A DNA stretch of 64,000 nt from an uncultured Draconibacterium sp. (lineage in GTDB: Bacteria > Bacteroidota > Bacteroidia > Bacteroidales > Prolixibacteraceae): the NCBI RefSeq assembly GCF_963676735.1, contig NZ_OY781464.1, positions 4,311,001 through 4,375,000 on the forward strand, read 5' to 3'. Below the pieces are notes generated by a model, which did no database searches, was not told the DNA's origin, and was given only the letters and a program-made list of their open reading frames with translations. Position 1 is the stretch's first letter. Each line of letters begins with the position of its first letter. The translations under genes were made by a program, and so were the position numbers. This document shows positions 9,868 through 18,534 of this stretch, in pieces.

Positions 9868-10683
9868 TTAGTTTGTACTAATTCCACTGGTATTTGGTCT
9901 GCCAACATCTGTTGCATCAACGTATGTACCATCTGCACCATTATCAGCAACACCGTTACTTGTTTCACCATTGGAAATTGTAGCTGTTCCGGTGTAGTCT
10001 TGTGCATCAACTGCAGAGCTGTTGTCATAAGTATTTGTGTTATCAACAACATAAGTAATTGTAACTGCAGCATTATCTGTTACTGTAACGGTTCCGCCTG
10101 CGATAGAAGCATTGGCTGAAACTGAAACATTAGAAGCATCAAGACCAGTGAAAGCACCAAAATCTAAATCAATATCAAAACTGTATCCTGTGTACGATGT
10201 ACTGAAATCATAAGGAGTTACAGTAAATTCAATGGTTGCATTTCCGTGATCGTAATTTACAGTTGAAGGATCTGCCAGACTAACAACTACTGCACCATCG
10301 TAGCATTGCGTAGCGTTTGCTGCAATAATTTCCAGATAGAATGGACTTGCTGTAATTTGAACCGGAAGAACTTTTGTATTGGAACAGCCACCGCCATCTG
10401 TTTCGACTACTTGAACATAGTACCAGTCACCTACAGTTAATCCAGCGCCCCATGTAATGTCAGTAGTAGCCGAAGAAGCAGAAGCAACTGTAACACCAGC
10501 AGCTACGGTTGTAAGATCATCTTCCAGAACAGTCCAGGCTATTGTATTTGCTACATTTCCCGGTGTAATTGAATACTCATGTGTTGCTCCGGGTGCCGGA
10601 GTTTCACCTGTACTTTGTGCAAAAACATTTGCACTAATTGCGGTTAAAAGAACCGCTGCGAAAAGAAAAATCAACTTTTTCAT
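9868..10683 (-). CDS. Secreted 271-aa protein of the surface operon, module shared with its neighbours
   Basis: The start is ATG 10683, giving MKKLIFLFAAVLLTAISANV and a signal peptide ending VFAQ; an upstream in-frame start at 10728 would add a non-signal extension. Mature residues ~25-115 match the N-terminal module of the adjacent type B cargo protein (HEYSITPG, WYYVQVVETDGGGCSN). The second half is a Thr/Asn/Asp-rich beta-type domain with one Cys (NATQCYDGA). It ends RPNTSGISTN, close to the VPDTSDINTN end of the 1168-aa protein upstream. There is no YPNP-type or CHU_C sorting domain, so the export route is unclear; the signal peptide takes it at least to the periplasm. I do not recognise a named family. 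Confidence 0.75.
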   Translation of the reverse strand: MKKLIFLFAAVLLTAISANVFAQSTGETPAPGATHEYSITPGNVANTIAWTVLEDDLTTVAAGVTVASASSATTDITWGAGLTVGDWYYVQVVETDGGGCSNTKVLPVQITASPFYLEIIAANATQCYDGAVVVSLADPSTVNYDHGNATIEFTVTPYDFSTSYTGYSFDIDLDFGAFTGLDASNVSVSANASIAGGTVTVTDNAAVTITYVVDNTNTYDNSSAVDAQDYTGTATISNGETSNGVADNGADGTYVDATDVGRPNTSGISTN

Positions 10684-10734
10684 AATGATAAAATTTAAAG
10701 TATTAATAAATAAATTGTTGTTATTCAATATTTT

Positions 10735-13700
10735 CTAATTTGTGTTAATATCACTGGTATCTGGTACACCATCCAGGGTGACCGAATCGCTATTATTTGT
10801 TGTATTTATTTCATTTACGCCGCATGCATCACGCACATTAGTAATTGTTAATGTGTATGTTTTGCTTTGAGCTGTTTCGTTGTCGGCATCAAAGCTTACC
10901 TTTGTATTTCCGTTGGCACCAACATTGTTTCCACTTGCAACTACTGTAGCCCCTTCTGTTATTTCATAATCAAAAGTCCAGTCATCCGTACCCGAAAGTT
11001 TTGTAATGTTCCAGGTAACCGTGGTAGTTGAGCCGGTTTCGCCGCTTTGGCAACTATTACCGAGATCCTGGACTTCAACATCAATATCTTCTTCCGGAAC
11101 AATTGTTACGTTTTGATTGCATGTTGCTGTATTTCCTGCTATGTCGGTTACCGTCCATGTTACTATTGTGGTTCCCAGCGGATAACTTGCGGGAGCGTTA
11201 TTGTTAATTATGCCAACGCCGCAATTATCACTGCTTACCGGACTTCCAAGTGTTACGCCGGTTGCCACACATGACCCTGCGTCAACACTTTCGTTAACAT
11301 CTGCCGGACATGTAATCGTTGGATCTGTTACATCATCGATCACCACATTCTGGGTTTGTGTACTTGTATTTCCGTTGCCATCATCGTAAGTCCAGGTTAC
11401 GACTGTGGTTCCCTGGGTAGTGATCGGTAAAGTAGTTGTAGTTGTTCCGGTAACTGTACCTGCACAATTATCTGTCGCAGTGGGTGCGGTTAAAGTGGTG
11501 ACTTCGCACTCGGCTGTTATATCAGGCAAGGTTGCAATATCTGGTATCGGATCTTCTACATCTTCTACTGTAATTGTTATGGAGCCACAAGTTGGATCAT
11601 CACATGAACTTCCTTCTCCTCTTGCGTAAAATGTTGTGGTAGTGGTAAGGTTATTTACCGTATAAGAATTTGTGGCTGTAGTACCATCTTGAGTTCCTCC
11701 ACAACTACCGGTGTAAAAAACCCAATCGCTTGCATCATTTAAATCTCCTGAAATAGTAATGGTAACATCTGAGCCCGGACAAACAGTTGTTGAGGCAGCA
11801 GATAATACCGGAACATCAGCAGGAGTACATGGCGATGAAACATTAACAGCGTAGTCTTCCACTTCTCCCCACTGAAAGTCTCCGCAAGGTAAGGCACCTG
11901 TATCATCAGCATCACCCTGAAGCACAATTCTCATAGTAGTTAAACCTACACTGGCAGTTAAGGGTATGCTTATGGTTCCCGACATTGTACTATTCCCAGT
12001 GTAGCCACTTTCATACATCAATTCAGTACCTTCATCAAAGGTGCCATCCTGGTCAAGATCAATATAAACCTTGCAGTAACCTCCATATTCATCAGCTAAG
12101 AATTCATTTGCGACTGAAACAGCATAGTCCTGTCCAAGTATTACTTCCGCCGGAGTAACAGTACCTGTATAATCAGTATATCCTGATGTTTTTGAAACAG
12201 GAGAATTGTTGTTTATTCCTGCGAATGTTACGTTAGTAATTGACTCGTATAAATTAAATTCAGTTGAAGTAGCAGAACAGTAACACGAACTACTACCTGT
12301 TGTGAATGTCCAGGTACTTTCACCAGTGGCATCTCCACAAGCATTTTTAGGTACAACTTTCCAGTAATAAGTTGTGTTTGCTGCCAGGGTTCCGGTTGAA
12401 TAACTGTTTGTGGCAACATTCGCTGTAACACTTCCAGGCAAACTACCTGCTCCAAAGTACACATCGTATGAAGTAGCATCTGCTACAACATCCCAAGAAA
12501 CAGAACTAATAGCGCCATCACCTGCATAACACACATTTGTAGCTGCATTGGCCGGAGATGGATTTGCAGTTGTTGGCGGCACAGTGAGTATTGTAACATC
12601 TGCCTGGCCAGACATTAAGAGATCGCAATCCTCTGAAACATTGTGTCCGTTCACGGTGTAAGTACCTGCAACTGTTTGATTACCAAAACTTATTGCAGAT
12701 CCTGTCCCTGAAACCACATCGCCGGTTGGTGAACCATCGAGGTATAATTCATAGTCAACTCCTGATTCTGAGTCATCTAATCCTACAACAACGCCAGCTC
12801 CTCCCGAACAATAACTGCCTCCACCGGTAACATTTTGAACTGTTACATTACAAGCTGCGGTAATATTTAATGAATAATCCTCTACCTCTCCATAATCGAA
12901 ATCAAGACAAGGATTTGCACAAGAAGTCTCATTATAAATTAAACGTACTCTCAGCCTGGTAGAACCCAAAGCGGCACCTGAAGGTACATTGAATGTATAG
13001 GTTTCTTGATTGTTCCCATTATTATCCAGGCCAAAATCGCAAACGATATTATCCCCTGCTTGAGTAAATTCTCCGTCCTGGTCCCAGTCTACCCAAACAT
13101 GTATTCCATAGCTTGTATTGGAAAATACATCCACGGTTAAAGAAACTCCTGTTTCTCCCTGAACTAAATCAGTCGATAAAACTGTAAAGTCGCCAAATCC
13201 ACCTCCTGAAAAGCCTGTACCTGCAGAAGAATTATCAATACTACCTAACCTTACCCGATCAATATATCGTAAGTTATTACTTACACTTGGCTCACAATAA
13301 CTAACATCACCGGTAGCAAAACTCCAGATAGCACAACCATTTGCATTTCCATTTGCATTATAGGGTACAATCCGCCAGTAATAATCGGTAAGAAAATCAA
13401 GATCTGAAGATGGGGTATAAGAGGTTACGTTGCCTAAATCTGTACCATTTTCAATGTTGGTAGCTCCGGCATCTGTCCCGAAATATAAGTAGTAACTGGT
13501 AGCACCTGGTGCAGCATTCCAAGTCAATGATCCATCAACTGCAAAGCTTGTTTCTCCATTCGTCGGAGAAATTGGAGTGGTGCAGGAAGGAGGAGTAGTT
13601 GCCGTTCCTTGCACTACTATATTATCAAAAGCATAATTTTCCTGACCCTGGTTATTATAAATTTCAAATCTTAACTCAAGAGTAGATCCATTTAAACCTG

Positions 13701-14241
13701 TGACAGAAAATGTTTGTGGGGATGAATTAATATCATTATTAAGATGTTGAATTTCAGCCCACAATCCACCATCAATTCGATAATCAAAGTAGATATAATC
13801 AGAAACCTCCATGTTTCCACTTTCTTGCCAAATATCAGCCGCAACTGTAATATTTGAAAAAGATGTGATATCAATAGCAATGGATTGCCAAATTCCAACA
13901 CCATCAAGGTCTTTACCTTGAAAAAAGCCAGAATTCACTTTTAAAAAGTCACCGTTATCGCTTAATGTACAATCAGAGGCGTCAATCGTCCATTTTGTTA
14001 CAGATCCCGGATAATCACCAATATTTCCGGTTCCATCTATTCCGGTATTATCTGAATAGCTCTCAAAATCTTCGCTCCAAATGGTGGTTTGGGCAACTAC
14101 TTGCTTTGAAAACACTAATGAAATTAATAGAGAAAATAGAAAAAACAGACGACTAAAGCTGGTTTTTTTAAAAATCAGATACAAATTAGCCACCACCAGT
14201 TTAGCAGCATGGGGTATATTCAATATGTCCCTAAAGCACAT
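10735..14241 (-). CDS. Large secreted multidomain surface protein (jelly-roll, FN3, GEVED, Ig, HYR)
   Basis: 1168 residues from ATG 14241; GTG 14250 or an internal TTG are alternatives, since the signal core (SRLFFLFSLLISLVFS, cleavage VVAQ) lies ~30 residues in. Domains in order: a MAM/laminin-G-like jelly roll (~60-215), an FN3-like domain, a GEVED domain ending FDYGEVEDYSLNI, a second FN3-like domain, a second GEVED domain ending FQWGEVEDYAVNV, an Ig-like domain with paired Cys, two HYR-like domains (DPTITCPADV and a preceding variant), and a terminal CARDB-like domain ending VPDTSDINTN. GEVED and HYR domains are typical of Bacteroidota surface adhesins. It is first in the operon with the 271-aa protein, the type B cargo protein and PorP/SprF. 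A standard T9SS C-terminal domain is absent. Confidence 0.85.
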   Translation of the reverse strand: MCFRDILNIPHAAKLVVANLYLIFKKTSFSRLFFLFSLLISLVFSKQVVAQTTIWSEDFESYSDNTGIDGTGNIGDYPGSVTKWTIDASDCTLSDNGDFLKVNSGFFQGKDLDGVGIWQSIAIDITSFSNITVAADIWQESGNMEVSDYIYFDYRIDGGLWAEIQHLNNDINSSPQTFSVTGLNGSTLELRFEIYNNQGQENYAFDNIVVQGTATTPPSCTTPISPTNGETSFAVDGSLTWNAAPGATSYYLYFGTDAGATNIENGTDLGNVTSYTPSSDLDFLTDYYWRIVPYNANGNANGCAIWSFATGDVSYCEPSVSNNLRYIDRVRLGSIDNSSAGTGFSGGGFGDFTVLSTDLVQGETGVSLTVDVFSNTSYGIHVWVDWDQDGEFTQAGDNIVCDFGLDNNGNNQETYTFNVPSGAALGSTRLRVRLIYNETSCANPCLDFDYGEVEDYSLNITAACNVTVQNVTGGGSYCSGGAGVVVGLDDSESGVDYELYLDGSPTGDVVSGTGSAISFGNQTVAGTYTVNGHNVSEDCDLLMSGQADVTILTVPPTTANPSPANAATNVCYAGDGAISSVSWDVVADATSYDVYFGAGSLPGSVTANVATNSYSTGTLAANTTYYWKVVPKNACGDATGESTWTFTTGSSSCYCSATSTEFNLYESITNVTFAGINNNSPVSKTSGYTDYTGTVTPAEVILGQDYAVSVANEFLADEYGGYCKVYIDLDQDGTFDEGTELMYESGYTGNSTMSGTISIPLTASVGLTTMRIVLQGDADDTGALPCGDFQWGEVEDYAVNVSSPCTPADVPVLSAASTTVCPGSDVTITISGDLNDASDWVFYTGSCGGTQDGTTATNSYTVNNLTTTTTFYARGEGSSCDDPTCGSITITVEDVEDPIPDIATLPDITAECEVTTLTAPTATDNCAGTVTGTTTTTLPITTQGTTVVTWTYDDGNGNTSTQTQNVVIDDVTDPTITCPADVNESVDAGSCVATGVTLGSPVSSDNCGVGIINNNAPASYPLGTTIVTWTVTDIAGNTATCNQNVTIVPEEDIDVEVQDLGNSCQSGETGSTTTVTWNITKLSGTDDWTFDYEITEGATVVASGNNVGANGNTKVSFDADNETAQSKTYTLTITNVRDACGVNEINTTNNSDSVTLDGVPDTSDINTN

Positions 14242-14560
14242 TGTATGCACAATTCTTTTACTCTTACCTTACTTTCGTTTCAACTTGTGATTGCTCGTTG
14301 CACAATTGAGCATCACCTCAGGCCATAGTTATCCTTTTAAACTCTGGTTTACAATGATAACTTTAGTTACGATTTTATCCCCTAAGGGCTGGCCATTTCT
14401 CAAACTCCTCAAATATAACAATTACAATTTGTTACATCTTCGTCGGCGAAAATAAAGAATTAACATAAACGTGTGAATTCAAAAGCCCCTATATTAGCCA
14501 TTTGTTCCATATTGGGACAAGAATTAATATTAAATTCTTGTTCAATCAACAATATGCCAT
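14242..14560. other. Intergenic region with inverted repeats, upstream of the surface operon
   Basis: No coding frame is evident. ACAAGAATT (14517-14525) and AATTCTTGT (14533-14541) form a 9-bp perfect inverted repeat with a 7-base loop. It overlaps the end of a second, imperfect one (TTGTTCC...GGGACAA, about 14502-14520). The promoter of the minus-strand surface operon should lie here, but I could not place a clear TAnnTTTG element. Confidence 0.4.
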
Positions 14561-14606
14561 AAAAAAAGGGTTGTTGCCAGCCCTAAAACCAGCAACACCC
14601 CTTTTT
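14561..14606 (-). terminator. Intrinsic terminator of the DUF4252 gene
   Basis: AAAAAGGG-TTGTTGC pairs with GCAACA-CCCCTTTTT around a ~15-base loop. Read on the minus strand the stem ends in a T run, 20-60 bases after the DUF4252 stop. The long A/T flanks make it potentially bidirectional. Confidence 0.75.
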
Positions 14607-14626
14607 CTGTTTATCTTATTAGCTAA

Positions 14627-15124
14627 TTAATCGGCCATGTCTTTTCCTTTTTCCTGCAACTTTTCAATATCGTTTACATTAAAATCACCATAAAACGAAA
14701 CCACAAAACGATTTCCTTCCAGGTTTTCATTTTTTACAAAAACATGACATTCGGTATACTTCTTCTTTCCTCCCAGTAAATAAATCTCCGCATCCGAATC
14801 GTCGTCATCATCTTCGTATTTTTTATATTTTGCAGGAAGCAATCCCACAGCTTTTTTCAAAAACTCTTCTCCACTTAAATTTCCCTTAGCCGGATTATAC
14901 GACATAAATCGAACACGGTGTAAATCACCTTTTACATTTTTCTCATCATCATCTCCCAGATCAATATCCACCGCATCTATCATATCTTTCGAAAAAGAAA
15001 AGCTGGTAACGCCTTCCTTATTTACAAATGCATCATACATTTTATCTGATTTACTCTGGCCCGTCGCCAGCAACCCAGCCAATAACAGACCAAGTGCAAA
15101 AAATAATGCTGCTAATGTTTTCAT
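14627..15124 (-). CDS. DUF4252 domain-containing exported protein
   Basis: 165 aa, signal peptide ending LLATGQ. The rest fits DUF4252: an early FSFSKDMIDAVDID segment and a late FVVSFYGDFNVNDIEKLQ segment, with acidic runs (DLGDDDEKN, EDDDDDSDAE). DUF4252 proteins are Bacteroidota exported proteins of unknown role, often beside sigma factors or regulators. Here it sits downstream of the PspC gene with a 62-base gap and is probably co-transcribed with the envelope-stress-type PadR/PspC genes. No catalytic motif is visible. Confidence 0.8.
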   Translation of the reverse strand: MKTLAALFFALGLLLAGLLATGQSKSDKMYDAFVNKEGVTSFSFSKDMIDAVDIDLGDDDEKNVKGDLHRVRFMSYNPAKGNLSGEEFLKKAVGLLPAKYKKYEDDDDDSDAEIYLLGGKKKYTECHVFVKNENLEGNRFVVSFYGDFNVNDIEKLQEKGKDMAD

Positions 15125-15186
15125 GCTTTTTACAATTAAAAGCTACACCCAAAAATCTTTCAGGTGTAGTCTGTTTTCATTCCTTT

Positions 15187-16758
15187 TTATTTTGCTATTT
15201 CTGTTAAACCTTCTGGTTTCATTTGCCAGTATTTGTCAACCATATCTCCATCCCAGGTATTCGAAACATTTTCAATGTCGTGAATAATCTGAATCAGATC
15301 ATTGCCCAGGTATACAGCTTTTCCTTCCGGTACTTTAACTTTTATATCCACTTCCTGCCCACGCCATTTGCCATCGTCGCCAATAAAAAAGTAGGGATCG
15401 AAATAAACCGTTGAATCGCTTTGATTAAAATGATAAACCATTTCTTCGCACCATTCTTTGGCCTCTTCTCTGGTTTTTCCGCGCGAAGCATGCCTTACTG
15501 TAATTACAAACTCGTTGCTTGTAGCGCGAACCACATCTAATTGCGGGTGCCCAACAACTACTTCTTCGCCATCAATTACTGCTACTTTAAAACCTTCAAC
15601 ATCCCAGTCGATTTCGGCATATTCCTTCAATTTGTCTTCTGCCAAACGCAAATAAAGGGTTTGGCACGAATCACACGAAATTGTTTCGCTCTTGGTAATG
15701 GAAGAGCTTCTCTTGTAATTTCCAACCTGCCCTACCGATAAAATAAGCAAAGCAAAAAGCGATACCAACCAAACACCTACCATTGATAAGGCAATAGCAG
15801 CATTGTTTGATTTAAAGCGAAATACCAACTTTGTTCCGATGTAAATTAAGGCCAATAAAGGAATACCCATTATTAAACCGACCAAAATAAGCCCCCAGGT
15901 AACTGTTCCCGGTTCAACAAAATGGTTCAGCATATTAGGTACATGAATTTCGGGTCCCCAAATTAAAGGCATACCATCAACAAACGACTGCCCAATAATC
16001 ATTGACGACACCAAGCCAAGAATTCCCAAAAATCCCGAAATAATGAGGAAAACACCAAAAACGATAACAAATACTTTTAATATTACTTTAAAAATATTGT
16101 ACACCACATCTCCGGCTCCTTCCATCGATTTTTTTCCCTTCGAGTAGGTATCTGATTCTTTAAACTTCCTGTAGCTTTCCTTTACCTCTTTTACCTCTTC
16201 TTTAATCGACTTTTCAATATTTTTTACCGTTGCTTCCTGACCACGCATCTCAAGGCGCTGGGCCGTATTAACAGCCTTTGGCACAGCTATCCACAAAATA
16301 ATATATGCCAGCCCGGCTGCCCCTGAAGTTACAAAGAACAGGACTACAAATATTATTCGAAGAACTACGGGATCCATACTAAAATAAGCTCCTAAACCAC
16401 CGCAAACGCCTCCCAAAACTCTATGGTCAGGATCGCGATACAGTCTCCTTTTTCGTTTTGCTTCCGAAGCTATTGAAACATCTTCCTCTCCTTCTTCCTC
16501 TGCAAAGTCTTCAGGTGTTCCCATTGTTTCAACCATTTCATTTACCCATTCTACGGTAATTACTTTTTTCTCCTCAGCATTTTTTGCACTAAATATTTCT
16601 GCAATACGAGCTTCAATATCAGCAATAATTTCTTTTCCTTCTTCGTCTGTTCCGAAATGATTTTTCAGATTGATGAGGTATTTCTGCAGCACATCGTATG
16701 CATCCTCTTCTATATGAAATATGGTGCCGCTTATATTTATTGTGAATGTCTTTTTCAT
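15187..16758 (-). CDS. PspC-domain membrane protein
   Basis: 523 aa. Residues 1-95 form a cytoplasmic N-terminal region (FTINISGTIFHIEEDAYDVL, EIIADIEARIAEIF) usual in Bacteroidota PspC proteins. Residues ~108-168 are the PspC domain (RLYRDPDHRVLGGVCGGLGAYF followed by a membrane segment and WIAVPKA). Three further hydrophobic stretches lie at ~215-255, 285-310 and 325-345. The C-terminal ~170 residues form a soluble domain containing CDSCQTLYLRL. PspC proteins sense envelope stress in enterobacteria; in Bacteroidota the role is less clear. It starts 32 bases after the padR stop, so the pair is almost certainly one transcript. Confidence 0.9.
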   Translation of the reverse strand: MKKTFTINISGTIFHIEEDAYDVLQKYLINLKNHFGTDEEGKEIIADIEARIAEIFSAKNAEEKKVITVEWVNEMVETMGTPEDFAEEEGEEDVSIASEAKRKRRLYRDPDHRVLGGVCGGLGAYFSMDPVVLRIIFVVLFFVTSGAAGLAYIILWIAVPKAVNTAQRLEMRGQEATVKNIEKSIKEEVKEVKESYRKFKESDTYSKGKKSMEGAGDVVYNIFKVILKVFVIVFGVFLIISGFLGILGLVSSMIIGQSFVDGMPLIWGPEIHVPNMLNHFVEPGTVTWGLILVGLIMGIPLLALIYIGTKLVFRFKSNNAAIALSMVGVWLVSLFALLILSVGQVGNYKRSSSITKSETISCDSCQTLYLRLAEDKLKEYAEIDWDVEGFKVAVIDGEEVVVGHPQLDVVRATSNEFVITVRHASRGKTREEAKEWCEEMVYHFNQSDSTVYFDPYFFIGDDGKWRGQEVDIKVKVPEGKAVYLGNDLIQIIHDIENVSNTWDGDMVDKYWQMKPEGLTEIAK

Positions 16759-16790
16759 GTTGTTTTTTGTTTGAATTTATTTAGGATGGA

Positions 16791-17123
16791 TTACGATTTA
16801 TTCTCTCTGATTTTATCAACTGCTCCAACCAGTTCGCACCACGAATCTTCCAGTTCGCTTAAAAAGCTCCGACCTGTTTCTGTCAACTCGTAGTATTTTC
16901 GTGGTGGGCCTTGCGTTGATTCTTCCCAGCGGTAAGCCAGCAACCCGGCATTTTTAAGCCTTGTTAACAGTGGATAAAGTGTGCCTTCAACCACAATCAT
17001 TTTTGCCTCTTTTAGCGATTGTATGATATCACTGGCATAAAGTGGCTTTCCATCGAGAACGAGCAGGATGCAATACTCCAGTACGCCCTTTCTCATTTGT
17101 GCTTTTGTGTTTTCTATCTTCAT
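16791..17123 (-). CDS. PadR-family transcriptional regulator
   Basis: 110 aa with the winged-helix PadR fold: MRKGVLEYCILLVLDGKPLYASDI, then VEGTLYPLLTRLKNAGLL (recognition helix) and the wing segment GPPRKYYELTETG. It has no extra C-terminal ligand domain beyond a short helix. It is directly upstream of the PspC gene, the usual Bacteroidota pairing, so it probably represses its own operon. Its leader carries repeated GGACAGA-like words (TCTGTCC on the plus strand at 17125-17131 and 17160-17166) that could be operator half-sites; this is inference. Confidence 0.92.
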   Translation of the reverse strand: MKIENTKAQMRKGVLEYCILLVLDGKPLYASDIIQSLKEAKMIVVEGTLYPLLTRLKNAGLLAYRWEESTQGPPRKYYELTETGRSFLSELEDSWCELVGAVDKIRENKS

Positions 17124-17186
17124 TGTCTGTCCCTTTCTATCCGTTAGTCCCCTTATTTTCTGTCCTCTAGTTTTATCACTGTTCTT

Positions 17187-17618
17187 TTAAATGCTCCAGG
17201 TTTTTTCAGCTACCATCCATGCTTCAACCTTTAACTCTTCTTCGGTTTCTACTGACGGCTCAAACCTCGACTCTTCCAGCATCCAGTTTTCCACTTCAAG
17301 ACGCTCTTCTACAGCCTCTTCATAAATAAACCAACTGGTTCCAAACCTTGAATCATCGGTCATCCAGGCCTCCAGCTCCATTGCTGGCTCAACTTCATTG
17401 GTAAAGTAAAAATCAGCTTTTACGGTTGCAGGCACCTCGGCTGCAGCTTCTTCATCAACCGGCGATGCCATTGCAATTACAATATCGCTAAATCCCGTAT
17501 TTTCCAACAAGCGCTTCCAAAATGTTTGTGCACTTACCGTAAAACTTATTAGTACAAAACTAATTACTACTGCTGCTGAACGTAAAATTGCTTTCTGAAC
17601 ATTGCTTTTTGTTTTCAT
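17187..17618 (-). CDS. Small exported protein with LExWM repeats
   Basis: 143 aa from ATG 17618 (MKTKSNVQKAILR, then a hydrophobic signal ending VSAQ); an earlier in-frame start at 17714 would put a long polar leader before the signal peptide. The mature part is acidic and carries three imperfect repeats, each with an LE-WM core: MELEAWMTDDSRF, RLEVENWMLEESRF and ELKVEAWMVAEKTW. The protein ends at the third repeat. I know no assigned function. It lies 63 bases upstream of padR in the same direction, so it may belong to the same envelope-related transcript. A short beta-repeat binding protein is possible, but that is a guess. Confidence 0.7.
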   Translation of the reverse strand: MKTKSNVQKAILRSAAVVISFVLISFTVSAQTFWKRLLENTGFSDIVIAMASPVDEEAAAEVPATVKADFYFTNEVEPAMELEAWMTDDSRFGTSWFIYEEAVEERLEVENWMLEESRFEPSVETEEELKVEAWMVAEKTWSI

Positions 17619-18387
17619 CTCGTTTACATTTTTTGAATTTAAGACTACTCGATGTAACGCGCAATCCATTTGTTTTTTGTTTTCATGGCTTTGATTTGTG
17701 ATTGCTCGTTTCATGGCTTTTTGTTTTCTGTTTAATTGTTTTCCTGACTTTGAGTTCTGCTTTGCTTTTTGTTTCTGCGATTTATCTTTTGAAGTTCGCT
17801 CTTCGTTTTCTGCTTTCTAATTGTTTTTTGTTTTCTCTTTTGCTTTTCTGTTTTTAAGACGACTGTTTTTTGTTTCCGTTACACTTATAAAGAACTTTTT
17901 TTAGAAATGTACTTTTTTTTACATTGTTATTTGCATTACAAATATATGTAATAAACTTAGTACCATGCAACACCTAGTACCATATTTTTTTAAACATTTA
18001 TTAAGGTAATTTTATATTTAGCTGTATTACTGACACTTACAAAAGTGTATTATTTTAGATTTATTTTTGAAAAATAACCCCACACACACAATACTTAACA
18101 ATAAGTGTTAATTTTTGTCAATTCCCACATTGCCCAGTCAATCCGAGTGTGGATAAAATTGTTAATAACTCAAAAGAATCATTTAACAACTTAATTCAAG
18201 TTGGTTTGTTTTTACACTTCAATAATATCAATTTTATCTTGTTAGAATTGGTGTAAAAATTAAGGCATTATACACAATAAGATAACATCTATTTAACAAA
18301 ACAAATTAAAAGAAAGGTTTCCTTTGCCGCATAGTCAGGGAAACACAAGTTGTTTGGTTTTAGAAACAAATAACTTTATAAACTATT
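17619..18387. promoter_or_regulatory. Long A/T-rich divergent intergenic region
   Basis: This separates the minus-strand padR/pspC genes from the plus-strand TonB-receptor genes. Three copies of T(5-6)GTTTTC lie at 17673-17684, 17718-17728 and 17824-17835, and a fourth overlaps the start codon at 17606-17616; on the minus strand they read as an A-rich GAAAACAAAAA leader. The plus-strand side (18300-18387) has a TAACTTTA element at about 18371-18378, resembling the Bacteroidota -7 box, with TTG 18 bases upstream. Between ~17900 and 18300 I see only A/T-rich sequence. Confidence 0.4.
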
Positions 18388-18498
18388 ATGATGAGAGCTA
18401 AATTAGAAGAAACTGTTTCACTTTCTCTTTTTTGCCGCGTGCGTCTTAAACTTAAGGCCAAGTCTGGTTGTAATAATTCTATTCAGCAATTGATATAA
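18388..18498 (+). CDS. Possible 36-aa leader peptide upstream of the TonB receptor
   Basis: ATG ATG at 18388 opens a 36-codon frame: MMRAKLEETVSLSLF, then a basic CRVRLKLKAKSG stretch, ending IQQLI. It stops 36 bases before the TonB-receptor ATG. No homologue is known to me. Its place between a likely promoter and the receptor suggests a regulatory leader peptide or a chance frame in a long 5' UTR. Conservation at codon level would decide. Confidence 0.3.
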   Translation: MMRAKLEETVSLSLFCRVRLKLKAKSGCNNSIQQLI

Positions 18499-18534
18499 TT
18501 TCAATATTTATTTTAAATCCAAATCAAAAGTTTT

